NCBI RefSeq assembly: GCF_964275005.1
Contig: NC_092704.1
Coordinates: 5,035,048 to 5,099,047, forward strand
Origin: Diadema setosum
Taxonomy: Eukaryota > Echinodermata > Echinoidea > Diadematoida > Diadematidae
Direction of reading: 5' to 3'
Length of the DNA: 64,000 nucleotides
The position numbers were made by a program, and so were the translations under genes. This document shows, piece by piece, positions 1 to 11,160 of the stretch (position 1 is the stretch's first letter; each line of letters begins with the position of its first letter). A model generated the notes under the pieces. The model had not been told where the DNA came from, did no database searches, and worked only from the letters and a program-made list of their open reading frames with translations.

Positions 1-1226
1 CTTTGGTTTTCATATGAATCCATCCACTTCTTTGACACATTAAGAGAGCTTGTGCTCATAATCTCAGTAAAAGAATCTGGGTTAGCATTATCATATTTGT
101 GCTTGGGACAAAGCAAAGACATATCAAGAGAGGTTGCCCTCACTGTCTCACTAAACGAATTTGGGTTAGTTGTATCACATGTGTGCATGTGACCAAGCAA
201 AAACATGTGCCGTTTGAGGGACCCTTTCTGTGAGAAGCACTTTGAACAAACTTTGCAGCGGAATGGCTTCTCCCCTGTGTGCACCCTCATGTGGACCCTC
301 ATATAGTGCTTTAATACAGATTTCCCGCACACTTTGCACTGCTCTCTTAGAAATGAGTGCATGTGTCCCTTTAATTGGGGCTTGCTTTGGTGTTCGTATT
401 TCATCCTCTCTTGGGATACATCATGATAGATTGCCCTCATAGTCAAGCTAAAGAAATCTTGGTTACAGGTATCATATGCTCGCTTGGGATCGTGTACAAA
501 CATATGTCGTTTGAGGTGTCCACTTCGTGAGAAGCACCTTGAACAAACTTTACATCGGAATGGCTTCTCACCTGTGTGCACCTTCAAGTGGTGATGCATA
601 TTTTTCTTTGATATGGATTTCTCGCACACTTTGCACTGTTTTCTAGCAGCAATGTGCTTGGGTCCCTTTGACTTCAGCTTGCCTTGGTGTTTGTGCAATT
701 TCATCCTCTTCTGTGACACATGATGGGGTGCCCCTAAAGTCTCACTGAAGGAATCTGGGTTGTAGGCATCACTTGATATATGGCTGGTAAGATTTTTTTC
801 TTGGGGGTCTGCAGCGTGTGTAAGCCTTTCTCCTCTAAGACCAAGTGCTAGGAAAACCAGCCCCTCCTTATCCTCTGCTGGTACATCTTGCCCTGTTGAA
901 ACTGATGGGGCTGTATTAGTCTTCTCACTGTCCACTGATGGTGTGTCATTCATCACCCCTGCAATTGCCAGGCACTTTGCATTACTTGCAACACGTGCAG
1001 AGTTGCAATGTTGGTCGGATCCTGCTTCATAATAGTCTCTCTGAATTCCATTTTGATTAAGAGTGCTTGTCCGCGACACAGAATCCTCATCACCATTCAG
1101 AACAGGGTTCTTTGTTTCACCTGTTGAAATAACAAAATGACATAAAACTAGTTGTATTGCATTATCAAGCAACAATGGTTCCCTCCCTAACACCATAATC
1201 AGTGTTATCACATTCATGGTTTTCAT
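1..1226 (-). CDS. C2H2 zinc-finger protein, partial (C-terminus beyond left edge)
   Basis: The reverse strand is open from the window edge to an ATG at 1224-1226. Two paired-finger modules are visible. Each is a finger with 11 residues between its second Cys and first His, a TGEKPF linker, and a canonical x12 finger ending RHM. Modules are joined by spacers of about 60-70 residues. This is the known DNA-binding C2H2 family, so a nuclear regulator is likely; its target is unknown. Roughly the first 35 codons are probably intron read-through: the reverse strand reads TTATTTCAACAG just before codon GTGAAACAAAG, a good acceptor with AG at 1121-1122, so the real exon would begin at 1120. The N-terminal region is nearly identical to that of the gene at 21428-24229, so the two are recent paralogs. 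The upstream exon was not found. Confidence 0.8.
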   Translation of the reverse strand, partial: MKTMNVITLIMVLGREPLLLDNAIQLVLCHFVISTGETKNPVLNGDEDSVSRTSTLNQNGIQRDYYEAGSDQHCNSARVASNAKCLAIAGVMNDTPSVDSEKTNTAPSVSTGQDVPAEDKEGLVFLALGLRGERLTHAADPQEKNLTSHISSDAYNPDSFSETLGAPHHVSQKRMKLHKHQGKLKSKGPKHIAARKQCKVCEKSISKKNMHHHLKVHTGEKPFRCKVCSRCFSRSGHLKRHMFVHDPKRAYDTCNQDFFSLTMRAIYHDVSQERMKYEHQSKPQLKGHMHSFLREQCKVCGKSVLKHYMRVHMRVHTGEKPFRCKVCSKCFSQKGSLKRHMFLLGHMHTCDTTNPNSFSETVRATSLDMSLLCPKHKYDNANPDSFTEIMSTSSLNVSKKWMDSYENQ

Positions 1227-1894
1227 CTTTTTAAGAAAGATTTCAAAATACAAGAATGAGTAGCATGATCTGACATATCACCAGGAAAAGGCAGTAAAAC
1301 AACCAAATATTGTGTGCATCAAGATTCTTTGTGCAGGATTGTGTGGAAAACCTTGTATTTTAGTGACCCTGCACTACAAAACCAACAAAAAGTTGTCAGA
1401 CATAAATTAGTTGAGGGCCAATTCTGTCAGACGGCAAGTCAAAGATAACACACGTTATATATGGGACATTTCAGAGGCCTTTGTGGCCTGAAAAATAGTG
1501 TAAATGGCCTCTGATTATACTAAACTTCATCATGGTGATGGTCATCTAGGAGAAGTATAATCATGTAAAAAAAAAAGGAGAAAAATGAAAAAATTACCAT
1601 GACATTCATATTTCAGAAATTAAAAGAAAATCTTTGTCATAATGCATGAGACCAGAAAAAAAAGAAGTTTTTGAAACATTTTTTTTTTTACCCTGAAAAA
1701 TCTCTAAAAGTATCTGATTTTGCAACTTCTACCTCAGTATTATAATAGTCACAACATTCATGATGTCTATTGTCATGAGGCAAACAGCTCCAACTACATG
1801 TACATATTCTATTTAAAGGGGATGGCTAGTATCCAATCAGTGGGAATCAATAGAAATGCTGGGGGATGATTGCTCCAATCCTTGTGGGATTCAT
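1227..1894. other. Intronic or upstream sequence of unit 1, duplicated at 24240-24912
   Basis: No coding potential seen. The stretch aligns almost base for base with 24240-24912 upstream of the second finger gene, with small indels in A-rich runs. It holds the transposon-end remnant at 1433-1475, a run of T at about 1680, and A-rich stretches. Confidence 0.7.
1433..1475 (+). repeat. Terminus remnant of the GGGCAAGTCCA element group
   Basis: The sequence starts GGCAAGTCAAAGATAAC, then a CACG, then GTTATATATGGGACA at 1454-1468 followed by TTTCAG. It matches the inward-reading right end of the element at 34940-36236 (GGCAAGTCCAAGATAAC, CACG, GTTACGTATGGGGCA, TTCAG). The duplicated unit has the same remnant at 24446. 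The opposite end was not located. Confidence 0.6.
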
Positions 1895-1898
1895 TTAA

Positions 1899-1995
1899 CC
1901 CCAACTAGGCTGGGCAAGATATCACGCGGAACATCGAGGGGGGGGGGGGATCCGAGGGGCTCGGAGCCCTACCCCCTCCCCCGGCCTAGTTAGGG
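1899..1995. mobile_element. TTAA-flanked 97-bp MITE with CCC(T/C)AACTAGGC ends
   Basis: It is flanked by TTAA at 1895-1898 and 1996-1999. Its ends are inverted (CCCCAACTAGGCTGGG on the left; the right end reads CCCTAACTAGGCCGGG on the reverse strand). The paralogous unit has a clean empty site with a single TTAA at 24913-24916, so the duplication predates this insertion. TTAA targeting suggests a piggyBac- or Kolobok-type transposase in trans (inference). The interior is a G run and a C-rich run. Confidence 0.85.
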
Positions 1996-2236
1996 TTAAG
2001 AGTACATTATATATTGTGTGAAAATTATTTGCTTCAGATTGGTCTCATATTCAAGTAATGTGCAGTTCAATGTTTTCAAGTTAGCATGACTGTACAGTGT
2101 CAGGCTGTTAACTATCCCCACGAAACTGTACTGTCATGTTAACTTGGAATCATGAGATCTTGCACTGGACAGACACATGTAGGTACCCATGCCATGTACC
2201 GGATTGTATTCCAAGTACAATCAATGTAACTTTTAA

Positions 2237-2764
2237 GTCCATCTTCATAGACATGCAGATTGAGTGAATGCAGCAAGAGAATCCATCATACAGTTGGAGT
2301 TTGAGGAAAATCGAGCAATTTGTTCAGAAGTTATGAATTTTGGAAGTTTGTGCTCTAACAGTCACTGCTGGATGAAAATACTGCAGCTTGTGATGTCACA
2401 TGTGTAGAACGATAATAACAAACATATAAAGACAGTTTGACATATTTTCACTTTTCTCGCATCACAAAAGAGCACTTGACTTGCCTCTGCCAGAAGGTAG
2501 GGGGAATGATATTAGGCATTACCCTTAACATATACGTCAGTGGCCAAAGAAATGTGCAAATGTTTCGTGAAATTCTTTTTATATTTTCCTTATATCGTTC
2601 TATGCATATCATACACTGTAGCAGTTTTCTCATCCAGCAGTGGCTGCACAGAAACTTCAAAATTTCATAACTTTAAAAATGATTTCCCCCAAACTTTACT
2701 TATGACAGTGTTTTACTAATATTGCTGCATTCACTCAATCCACGTTTGTTGGTGGACTTGTCCT
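2237..2764. mobile_element. Palindromic TTAA MITE, family GGATTGAGTGAA(T/A)GCAGCAA
   Basis: TTAA occurs at 2233-2236 and 2765-2768. The arms are inverted: GATTGAGTGAATGCAGCAA near the left end matches TTGCTGCATTCACTCAATC near the right end, and GTTATGAATTTTG pairs with CAAAATTTCATAAC. The intact relative at 16390-16947 has the same arm sequences and exact TTAA duplications. A truncated copy sits at 25137-25437. No protein is encoded; open frames inside are by-products. Confidence 0.75.
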
Positions 2765-2851
2765 TTAATAGAGTAATAGGCCACCATACACGTTAAAGTC
2801 AATGATGATTGAAATTATCATTGGCAAGTATACGAGTCTCTTTTATAATGT

Positions 2852-3130
2852 AACTAGAAATGTCGCTATGGCAATTGGCTGCCTCCGCCATGGCAATTGG
2901 CTGCCTCCGCCATAATGCATGGTTCTCCCAGTGTAGGTTTAGAGTACAAGTATGTCTTGACAAAGTAAGTTAACAGTTTCACAAACTGGCTAAAAAATAA
3001 AATCATGTTTGTCACAAATGTGTCGAGTGTTTATTTTCCTTGAACTGGATTTCATTTGAATGAATGGCTAACCATCTGTGCATTATCATTGCATAATGTT
3101 TTACTGACAATATGGCATTGTGCTTTATAA
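2852..3130 (-). mobile_element. Helitron2-like fragment (3' end piece)
   Basis: The reverse strand ends in TTTCTAG at 2854, as in the fuller copies at 10205 and 50461. It then shares the GCCTCCGCCATAATGCATGG, TTGACAA and TTTGTCACAAATG blocks. A 23-bp stretch (GGCAATTGGCTGCCTCCGCC and neighbours) is duplicated in tandem at about 2868-2913. The other end is missing. Confidence 0.6.
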
Positions 3131-4736
3131 AACTATACACAGTACATCTGTACTGGTAATAGGCCTACTCCGTATAACATTCATTTTTCGTCAGTGTAGT
3201 CTAGAACTCGAACTATTTTTTTGAGGGGGGGGGGGGGAGGGAACGTTGGTATATGGTACGATTACGCATTTTTTGTGTATGTGTGTAGGTCTTTTGGTGT
3301 TGTACCATTTGTATACAACACAAGACTTATCTATGTCAAGCTCTGCTTATGGTAACAGTCCCTTCTATTAATTTCTTTTTTTTTCACATATGAATACAGT
3401 ATGTCTCTACATGTTGCTTTGATTTATGTTATTAGAGATTGATGTTATGAACTTGACATTTTTTTATTGATTTGTATATTTAATCTCCTTTTGCATACTC
3501 TCTATCACTTTGTTCTCACATGTTGTTTTATCTGGAGAAACAAAATGCAGAAATAAAACCAAACCAAACCAATCCAAACTCTCTTCGCTTTATTCTACGG
3601 CATTACAATTCAAATACAGCTCTACAGGGCCGGTGGAACCTTGGGGGGGGGGGGGCCCTCGGGGCTCAACCCCCCACTTTTTTGAACCCTTACATAGGAG
3701 CTTACATGTATGTAGTCACCTCTTTGCTTCCCTCCCCACCCACTTCTTTGTTAAACCCTGGAGGTGGCACAAAAACAAAAAAAAAAAAATAGAGGGAATG
3801 AAACCATTGAGCGTAGTAAGGCCATTGTTTTCCTTGTTTTTTCTTTTGCGTGAAGACTTTTCTTTTGTTTTATTTGTTCATTTTTTGTTTGTTTTTTTTT
3901 TTTTACTTGTCAGCCAAAGTGGTGGAATGAGAAAGATACGCTGAAGATCTTTTTTTTTTTTTAAGTGGAGCCGATGTTGCACTGACGGCCTTTTTGTTTT
4001 GTTTGTATTTTTTGTTTGTTTTTCTTGTTAGCTCATGAAACCCGGAAATTGGACCCTTCCCCCATACTTCTGAAAATGTGGCACCAGCCATGCTCTGAAG
4101 GCGGCGACGATAAACAGATGATATCAGACTGAGTGTGTAAAGATATGAATACATGTCACTCACGAAGACAACAATGTGCTGCCTAGTGCTAAAGCTGCAT
4201 CAACAAGATGCATCAATCTATAAATAGATCAAACTCGTACAGATTTTGCCTAATTCCCTGGCTCAAATCTACTGACAGTGCTGTAACAGCGCAAGTGTCT
4301 ATTATAGCAGTGCTCTTACAGCTCTTTCTGTGCAGTCATTGTAATCACGTGGTTAGTGGCTGATTTGCTAGTGACTTGTTAGCGCTTTCGAACAAACCTC
4401 CCATTAACAGCATTTCTGTGCTGCCGGCACAAGTTTGCACATCTTTCTACTACGGTGGTCACATATCCATGCCAAATTCAAAGCCAAATGCTCATATACT
4501 GAGGGAGTTACGTAACTGAATCCGCAGTATTCTTTAATTCTATTCAAAATATGCTGTTACCATGACAAATCCAGTGATTTTGGCAGTGAAACTTCAAACA
4601 TTTATATGAAGGGCTTACAAAAAAATATCCTCAATATCTGCTGATTTAACATTGCTGCAGTCTTTGCTGCATTCGTTTGTTAGCAGTTGGGGTATACTTT
4701 TAATGCTCAATGTTAAATCCATACACATACAATAGG
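3131..4736. other. Non-coding, low-complexity region with a possible G-rich MITE
   Basis: No credible gene. It contains a G run at about 3224-3239, T-rich and A-rich runs, and an ACCAAACCAAACC stretch at about 3557. At about 3628-4092 a possible element starts GGGCCGGTGGAACC with a long G run and may end near GTGGCACCAGCC; the inverted match is weak. Open frames here come from low-complexity sequence. Confidence 0.4.
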
Positions 4737-5640
4737 TCAAAAGGAGAATAAAATCAAGACCTTTCTTTCCTTCGAGAACTCTCGAGTTGCAAGATTCGGC
4801 GCATGCCCTTCTTCATTGTGGATGAGCATGTGTTTCTTGAGTCTATAAGGTGTTCCACATAACTTCCGGCAAATGTGGCAGACAGAGGGTTTTGGAAACT
4901 GCTCTGGCACACCATTCTGTTCTTCATCTTTTCTAGGAGCATGTACATAAACACCATTCTGTACTTCATCTTTTCTAGGAGCATGTACATAATCTTGTAT
5001 GAGAACTTGAATCTTCCTATGTGTTTCCAGATTCCAGCCATGTGGAGAGCACCTGGAACTACACTTGCACTTCAACACATTTCTCCAGGCAAGGGTTTCT
5101 TGTGGGTGCAGCTCATTGTGCTTGTTAAGATCCCATTCCTTGAAAAAGGTCTTTGAAGACATTTCATACTTGTAAATGGATTGCCCAAAATGTAGTTGTA
5201 ATTCTTCAGGATGTACTATTCTCGCATGCTTGTTCAGGTCCCACTTTGTCCCGAAGTCTTTTGAACATCACTTGCACTGCAATATTTTTCCCTTCTCATG
5301 TAGTTGCATGGGTTGAGCATGATTGAATAAGTGGCCTCCACAAACATGGCACTCTTCGCTGCTTGTCAAGCATGAGTTCTCACGAGACCCTGAGTTGTAT
5401 TCCATCGAAGTGTCTGTTCTGGCACACATACTTAGGACCTTGGCCAGTGGTCCAAGTTTCCCAGGTACAGACTGTGTCTGACTGGATGCCTCTGATGCCA
5501 AACTTTTCTCAGCATCAGCTCCACCTTGGACTCCGGTGTCCAGAGCATCATCTACTCGTGTATTTCAAAGGAGTCATACAATTTAAGGCAACATTTGTCA
5601 CAAATATCACACAAAGTATTTGAGTTTAACAATATATGTG
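4737..5640 (-). pseudogene. Broken multi-finger C2H2-like gene (unit 1 copy of 25437-26217)
   Basis: This is homologous to the open reading frame at 25437-26217. Here a TGG tryptophan codon in the CKWCSK finger is TGA (stop at 5268-5270). An 8-nt insertion near 5560 shifts the upstream frame. A 45-nt segment encoding VHAPRKDEVQNGV-type residues is duplicated in tandem at about 4928-5000. The downstream part (4737-5162) keeps a canonical finger (CHICRKLCGTPYRLKKH, then MLIH) and a C-terminal tail that the other copy has lost. With a nonsense change and a frameshift it is probably not functional unless heavily re-spliced. Confidence 0.75.
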
Positions 5641-5689
5641 TATATATATATAAAACATATATGACCGTCCATCACAAAATGAACAAGAG

Positions 5690-7800
5690 ACCTGGGGGTC
5701 TCGCGCTCACCTGAGTATCGCAAGTTCACCTTTCATGCATTCTTGCAGACTCTTACCTGACAACATTAGAAACTTGTGGGGGTAGCTTTGAGAGCTGATG
5801 TCCATTTGCATATCCCATCACACTGGTAAAAATACCTGCCAAGTACCCTGTACTTTATAGAATGTTGGATTATGCAGTTTGGGGAAAAAAGACTTAAAGC
5901 AATATCACTTTGATTCTAAAGAATATTGATTATTACCTAAACAAGGTAGTTTTGCAAGGCAATTGCAGTTGTTATTTTGCAGGGTTAAAGGTCAGCAGTT
6001 GTTTTTTTGCAGGGTCAAAGGTCAGCAGTCAATATTCGTTTCGCCACGTCGCTGCGTGTCGGTTACACACGCCGTATCGTACACAAAACAATGTGTGCAA
6101 ACAGTGCAATCTTCCGGTTTTCGCCATTCACTTTACACAGGGAGGTGGGAAGAAAAAGAGTGGAATCTCTCTCCCCACCACCCTGCATTAAATGTAAACA
6201 TTCCGATCGACCACGAAAAGAAAACATTCCAGGACATCGCTGGGTGTCGGTTAAACGGGCCGCAGAAGAACGGTGATAAATCAACTCATACAAGGTCAAC
6301 CACTTACAGCAGCACTACGCGTCAAACAATGACTAGTCCATTTGTGCTCAATAATTGCACAGTGACCATCAGTTTTACAACTCTCCAAATTTAAACACAA
6401 GTAACAATAAAGTGTAAAAGCGTTCAGATGTTTGAAGTTCGCCTGTTACAACTACATATGTATCTTAATTTGAAGTTGGAGTTGAATGATACATTGATGA
6501 ACAATTTTTCAATTATTTGACATGTTGATGATCTACAGGTAGTCAAATGTGGCTTGATCTATATCATAGTGTATAGCCGTATTCACATATTTTCTTAATT
6601 TACCTAGGGGATAGGTAATAATTATGATATTGACTGGCCTTGAGGGAGATACCATATAAATATTGCCCGCACTGAAAGAATATTGCCCTCGTCTTGGACT
6701 CGGGCAATATTCTTTCAGTTTGGGCAATATTTTCTGGTATCTCCCTCGAGGCCAGTCAATATTATATAAATATTCCTTAATTTAGGAGGTTTGGACCCCC
6801 TGGGGGCCCCAGGGAAAGAATGGTGTCCATTCAAACACTTTGAGATCCTATCCCCATAGGAATGCTACTTGCCAAGTTTGCTGAAAATCCATTATGTTGT
6901 TTTCAGCAAGATGAAAATCTAGGTTCCCCCTGGATCGGCAATGAACAAACTTGGAACTATGTAGTCATCAATACTTCTAGAGAAGATTTGTAAATATATC
7001 TTAATGTGTGTGTGTGTGTGAGGAGGGGGAGGGGAATTAGGCCCCCTTGGGTCCCCACAGGGAAACATGGTGCCCTGTTGAACAAATTTAGATCTTAACC
7101 CCCTGGCATGCTACCTGTCAAGTTTAGTGAATATTCATTAAGGGGTTAACGATGGACATGTACAATTTACATCACCATTTGGACCAATCCCACCTCACTC
7201 CCTTGGGTCCGGGGGGGGGGGGGGGGAGGGGGGAGGCAGCCCTGAATCTGCCATGAACAAACTTGAAACAATTAATAGTCATCAATATTCTGACTCATTG
7301 TATTAACTTAGCTCAATCACTTCTGGTTGTAGAGAAAATCCTTACTGGGGGATGGGGGGTGGGTGGATAGGGCCCCTTGGGGACCCCCAGGTGAAATTGA
7401 GATTCTGTACCCCTAGGGATGCTATCTGTCAAGTTTGGTGAAAATTCATTGTGGAGTTTTCAAGAAAAAGATGAAAATTCACCATTTAGGCCACCTGGGG
7501 CCCCCAGGTGGGGCATGGTGCCCATTTGACGGGAATGAGATTCTGTCCCCCTAGGGATGCTACCTGCCAAGTTTGGTGAAAATTCATCATGGCATTTTCA
7601 AGAAAAATATAAAAATGTACAATTTGGGTCCCATTAGGACCCTCCCTACTCCCCTCCCCGCCCTGGGTCCCAAGGGGGCAACCCTGATTCCGCCATGAAC
7701 AAACTTGAAACTACATTCATCAATGTACTAACTCATTGTATTAAGTCAGCTCTATCACTTCTGATTCTAGAGAAGATTTTTTTTTGTGTTGAATTTAGTG
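5690..7800 (-). mobile_element. Helitron2-like repeat with internal tandem GGGCCCC-rich units, interrupted copy
   Basis: It begins with a small hairpin (AGACC-TGGG-GGTCT) and CTCACCTGAG, the same terminus as the copy at 27187-28485. The body repeats a unit containing GGGATGCTACCTGCCAAG, TTTGGTGAAAATTCAT and TTTTCAAGAAAAAGATG several times. It is interrupted at about 5930-6765 by unrelated sequence absent from the 27-kb copy, and its far end is lost near 7790. A G run at 7209-7226 is slippage-prone. Confidence 0.55.
6630..6759. mobile_element. Near-perfect palindromic hairpin MITE
   Basis: Two arms of about 62 bases are inverted around a spacer near 6692. The left arm has TGACTGGCCTTGAGGGAGAT and the right arm ATCTCCCTCGAGGCCAGTCA; inside, CTGAAAGAATATTGCCC pairs with GGGCAATATTCTTTCAG. 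ATAT flanks both ends (6627-6630 and 6759-6762), a possible duplication. Non-coding; the RNA would fold into a long hairpin. Confidence 0.7.
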
Positions 7801-7830
7801 TTGAATACCAACAGAAGTACACTGAAAAAG

Positions 7831-8210
7831 AATAAGAATACCCTAAATATCCTATATCATTCTACTTACATCATGGCAATATACCAGACTATACACTTTC
7901 AAAATTGACATCCATTGGTCTTCTTTAGGCAAAAGTCCATTTGTGGGGCAGATTACTGCATAAATGTTTTCTTTGTCCCAAGACAAACAAATATTTCATA
8001 TAGGTACATGCCGATTTTATATGATCATAATTTTGATATGATCTTTTAGATGCTATGATCATGTTAACTGATGAAATGTAGTACAGTGTACACCAATTTA
8101 CCATCAGACGATACAATCACAATCATGTCATTTAGAATATTTTGACCAGACAGGCAAACAGTAGACAGCTTCAAGCAATGTTATTTTACATCACTTTGTA
8201 TTCACTGTCC
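7831..8210. other. Non-coding
   Basis: AT-rich sequence with no convincing open frame, repeat end or RNA gene. Confidence 0.5.
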
Positions 8211-10123
8211 TGGGCATGTTTCATAAAGCTGTTGGGCAATTCCACGCCAAAGTGGACATGACATCTAAAATTTCAAATTCATATTTAACACGCAATTTTG
8301 GTATCAAATGAAAGCTTAAAGTTTGAATTTTATGGATTTGAGTAAAAATGTTTAGTTTTATAACATATTCGGGGTCAAATTTTCAATTGTTTAACTAACC
8401 TTATTAATTTTCAAAAATGCATAAATTATAATACAAATGTAGCATGGCCTGTATTCAATATTTGAGAAATAAATGTTATGAATTGTTATATTTAGAATTA
8501 AGTAAATATGAAAGAAACAGTTCATTTAATATTTTTACGGTTTCCATGATTTGTTACGCTTCAGTGACTTCCTAAAGGGGACCTTGTATTTTGTCCTTCC
8601 GTTACCACAAAAAGAGGTCTTTTTAATATTTTATCAAAAATAGTAATATAAAAACCATAAAATTTTCAGTGCAAAGCAAGTTTAGGTAGGCCTATAACTT
8701 GGCACCCATCCACCCACGAAACCCCTCCTCTTTGAATAATTATGAATGAATTAAAAGTGTCCTTCCGTTACCGAAGCTGGTAACGGAAGGACAAAGTTGT
8801 GGTAACTAAAGGACTAAGAGTCTGTTTTCAGCTATTTAATGTCCCTAAGATGAGAACACAAGTGTGTCAGAACCTACTCTAAGTACCCTTGACTAAATTC
8901 AAATCAAAAATGAAGCCACACCTCTTTCCTGAATGCAGGTTGACCCAAAATTGGCTCAATTTTGTAATTTTGTGTACAAACTCTATGAGAAATAGTGCTC
9001 TTTCATAAAACTCATAAACATCTGATAATTTTTTTCTTTCAACCACAATGATTACTTGACATTTGCCTAACTATGGTTGAAAAGTGGTCTGTGACAATTT
9101 TTTTTGGAAAAAACAACCAAACAACAAAAGGAAAAAAACAAAGAAATACTAAAAGAAATTCAAGAAACAATAAAAAATAAAAGAATTGAGATTGATTTTG
9201 CAATTTTTTTTTAAATGGGTCCATAAGAGTTGGCTATTTGGGGGATTAAGCAAAAGAAAGAAGAAATATCACATTGGACTACAAGGATTAACATTCAAGT
9301 TGGAAATAACATCCTTTACTGTATGCACACAAAGCTCTTTGTCCTTCCGTTACCACACATTAATGAAAACAATGTGCTGTAATTAAAAAACCAGTTGACA
9401 TGTTCAAAGTTGAATACATAAAAGTAAAACTTAATAACTATTTGGATCAAACTGTATACCTGCCACATATGAAAAATTATTAACCTTAGAGAGGTTTAAT
9501 AAAAACTAACTATAACCCATCTTCCCCATGCACTTTACACAGACAATCTGCATGTCCTTCCGTTACCGTCCTTCCGTTACCAAACACACATGGACATTAT
9601 GTGGTCTAATTAAGAAATAAGTGAACATATTTGAAAGTCAAATATATTCCATTATAGCTAAAACTATGGCAATTAAACTGTATACCAATAGATTAAAATA
9701 GCTCCATGAACTTCACAGAGTTTTGATAAAAACTTATCTACCTGAAAACCCATGTCCATTTTGATGTCCTTCCGTTACCGACCTCATTAATATGCATATT
9801 TCATTACTCTTTAGCAGGTATGACAAAAATTTTGGTGGAAATTATAGTCTTTGGCTCTGGTAGTACATCTCTATAGTTTGAAACGCTGTATCTATCAAAC
9901 TTTTCTTAGAGTACTTTTTTAAACTCTGAAAATTCTGTCTAAATGTCCTTCCGTTACTGTGGAATTGCCCTGTTTTCAAAGTTACAAATGACTAAAGAAC
10001 GACTGGTAATCAGTTCTCATGTGCTATACCTACCAGCTAGCATTTCAATAATTCAGCACAAAAACTGATCACCACATGTTCTTCAGTCGTTCGTAATTTT
10101 AAGAACTTTGAGAAACACCCTCT
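8211..10123. mobile_element. Outer palindromic MITE (GTTTCATAAAGCTGTT type), host of a nested element
   Basis: The left end GGGCATGTTTCATAAAGCTG is inverted at the right end (CTTTGAGAAACACCC). Inner arms also pair: CTAAAGAACGACTGGTAATC with the later GATCACCACATGTTCTTCAG and TCGTTCGTAA. The central element 8234-9970 was inserted into it. Confidence 0.6.
8234..9970. mobile_element. Unclassified non-autonomous DNA element with iterated 14-bp motif
   Basis: The termini are exact inverted repeats, GGGCAATTCCAC at 8234 and GTGGAATTGCCC ending at 9970, flanked by TGTT on both sides (8230-8233 and 9971-9974). No protein of note is encoded. The motif GTCCTTCCGTTACC occurs at 8593, 8759, 9341, 9554, 9568 and 9766, inverted at 8779-8792, and with one change at 9945, directly inside the right terminus. 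The pair 8759-8772 and 8779-8792 forms a perfect 14-bp hairpin with loop GAAGCT. A subterminal block TTTGGTATCA with GAAAGCTTA at 8297 matches the block at the same offset in 34940-36236. The motif may be a transposase or host-factor binding site (inference). Confidence 0.75.
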
Positions 10124-10204
10124 GATGGCAACCAGCTTAGCATCCTATGCAAAAACCAAGAAAACAAACAAGCACAAAAACAAAACAAAACTGAACAAAA
10201 CAAA

Positions 10205-11160
10205 CTAGAAATGTCGCTATGGCGACTGGTATGCCTCCACCATAATGCATGGTTCTCTGAATAGGTCTAAAGCACAGTCTTGACAATGTGTGATGACAGT
10301 TTCACATAACTGGCAAAATATTAAAATGACAGGTTTGTCACAAATGCATTGAGTGTTCACTTTCCTTGAACTAGGTTTATTTGGATGAATGGCTATACTG
10401 TCTAAGAGTGCAAATATTTTGGGATTTGAGGATTTGTACCCAACTTTTGACCCTTTTATAAGTTTAAAGAAGAAGTGAAATTTAGCACTTTCACTTGACC
10501 TTTGACCTTTTGGCAAGAAACTTCCAAGAGAATCTGTATTGGATGATACATGCATACACTAAGTTTCAAGAAAAAATCCTGCATGCATTGCATTGCTAAG
10601 AGAGAAATAATGACATTTTGATGAATTGACCTTGACCTTTGACTCCTGACCTTTGACCCATGACCCCTAACTTCCCTACATGATCACTGCCAGTCAGTAC
10701 ATGCGTATATACTAAGTTCCATGAAGACACCTTGAAATATTTGAGATATGGAGAAAAAAATTGAAGTGAAATTTTAACATTTTCACTTGACCTTAGACCC
10801 TTGACCTTTGACATCATGACCCATAGCTCTCTCTTTGGAATCTTATTTGGTAGTTCATGAATACACCAAGTTTCAAGAAAATACCTCCAGGCATTGCATA
10901 GATATAGGGGAAATAGTGAAATTTCGGGCATTTGTCCTTGACCTTTTGACCTTTGACTTTGAGCATTTGCGCCCAAAAGTTGATAGGCACAACTTCCCCC
11001 ACTCATACATATACATGCCAAGTTTCATTAGGATACCTCTAACAGTTTTTTAGTTACGCTGTCCACAAAATTGATTACGGACGGAAGGACGGACGGAAGG
11101 ACGGACGGACGGACAATCCAAAAACAATGCCTCCAGCGACACTTTGTGGCGGAGGCATAA
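10205..11160 (-). mobile_element. Helitron2-like non-autonomous element, near full length
   Basis: Read on the reverse strand, it starts TTATGCCTCCGCCACAAAG and ends with an inverted partner (GGAGGCATACC), then the hairpin GTCGC-CATA-GCGAC, then ATTTCTAG. An end repeat matched by an inner repeat plus a 3' hairpin is the asymmetric arrangement known for Helitron2/Helentron-type elements. The body holds GACCTTTGACC-type runs and a GGAC tetramer repeat at 11080-11114. No Rep/helicase is encoded, so it would need a helper. Confidence 0.6.

Noticed and set aside
230-442. Plus-strand open frame at the left edge
   Set aside because: Antisense shadow of the partial finger gene at 1-1226.
3510-4163. 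Open frames rich in Lys, Phe and Gly
   Set aside because: They run through A, T and G homopolymers and a probable MITE; no domain or splice context.
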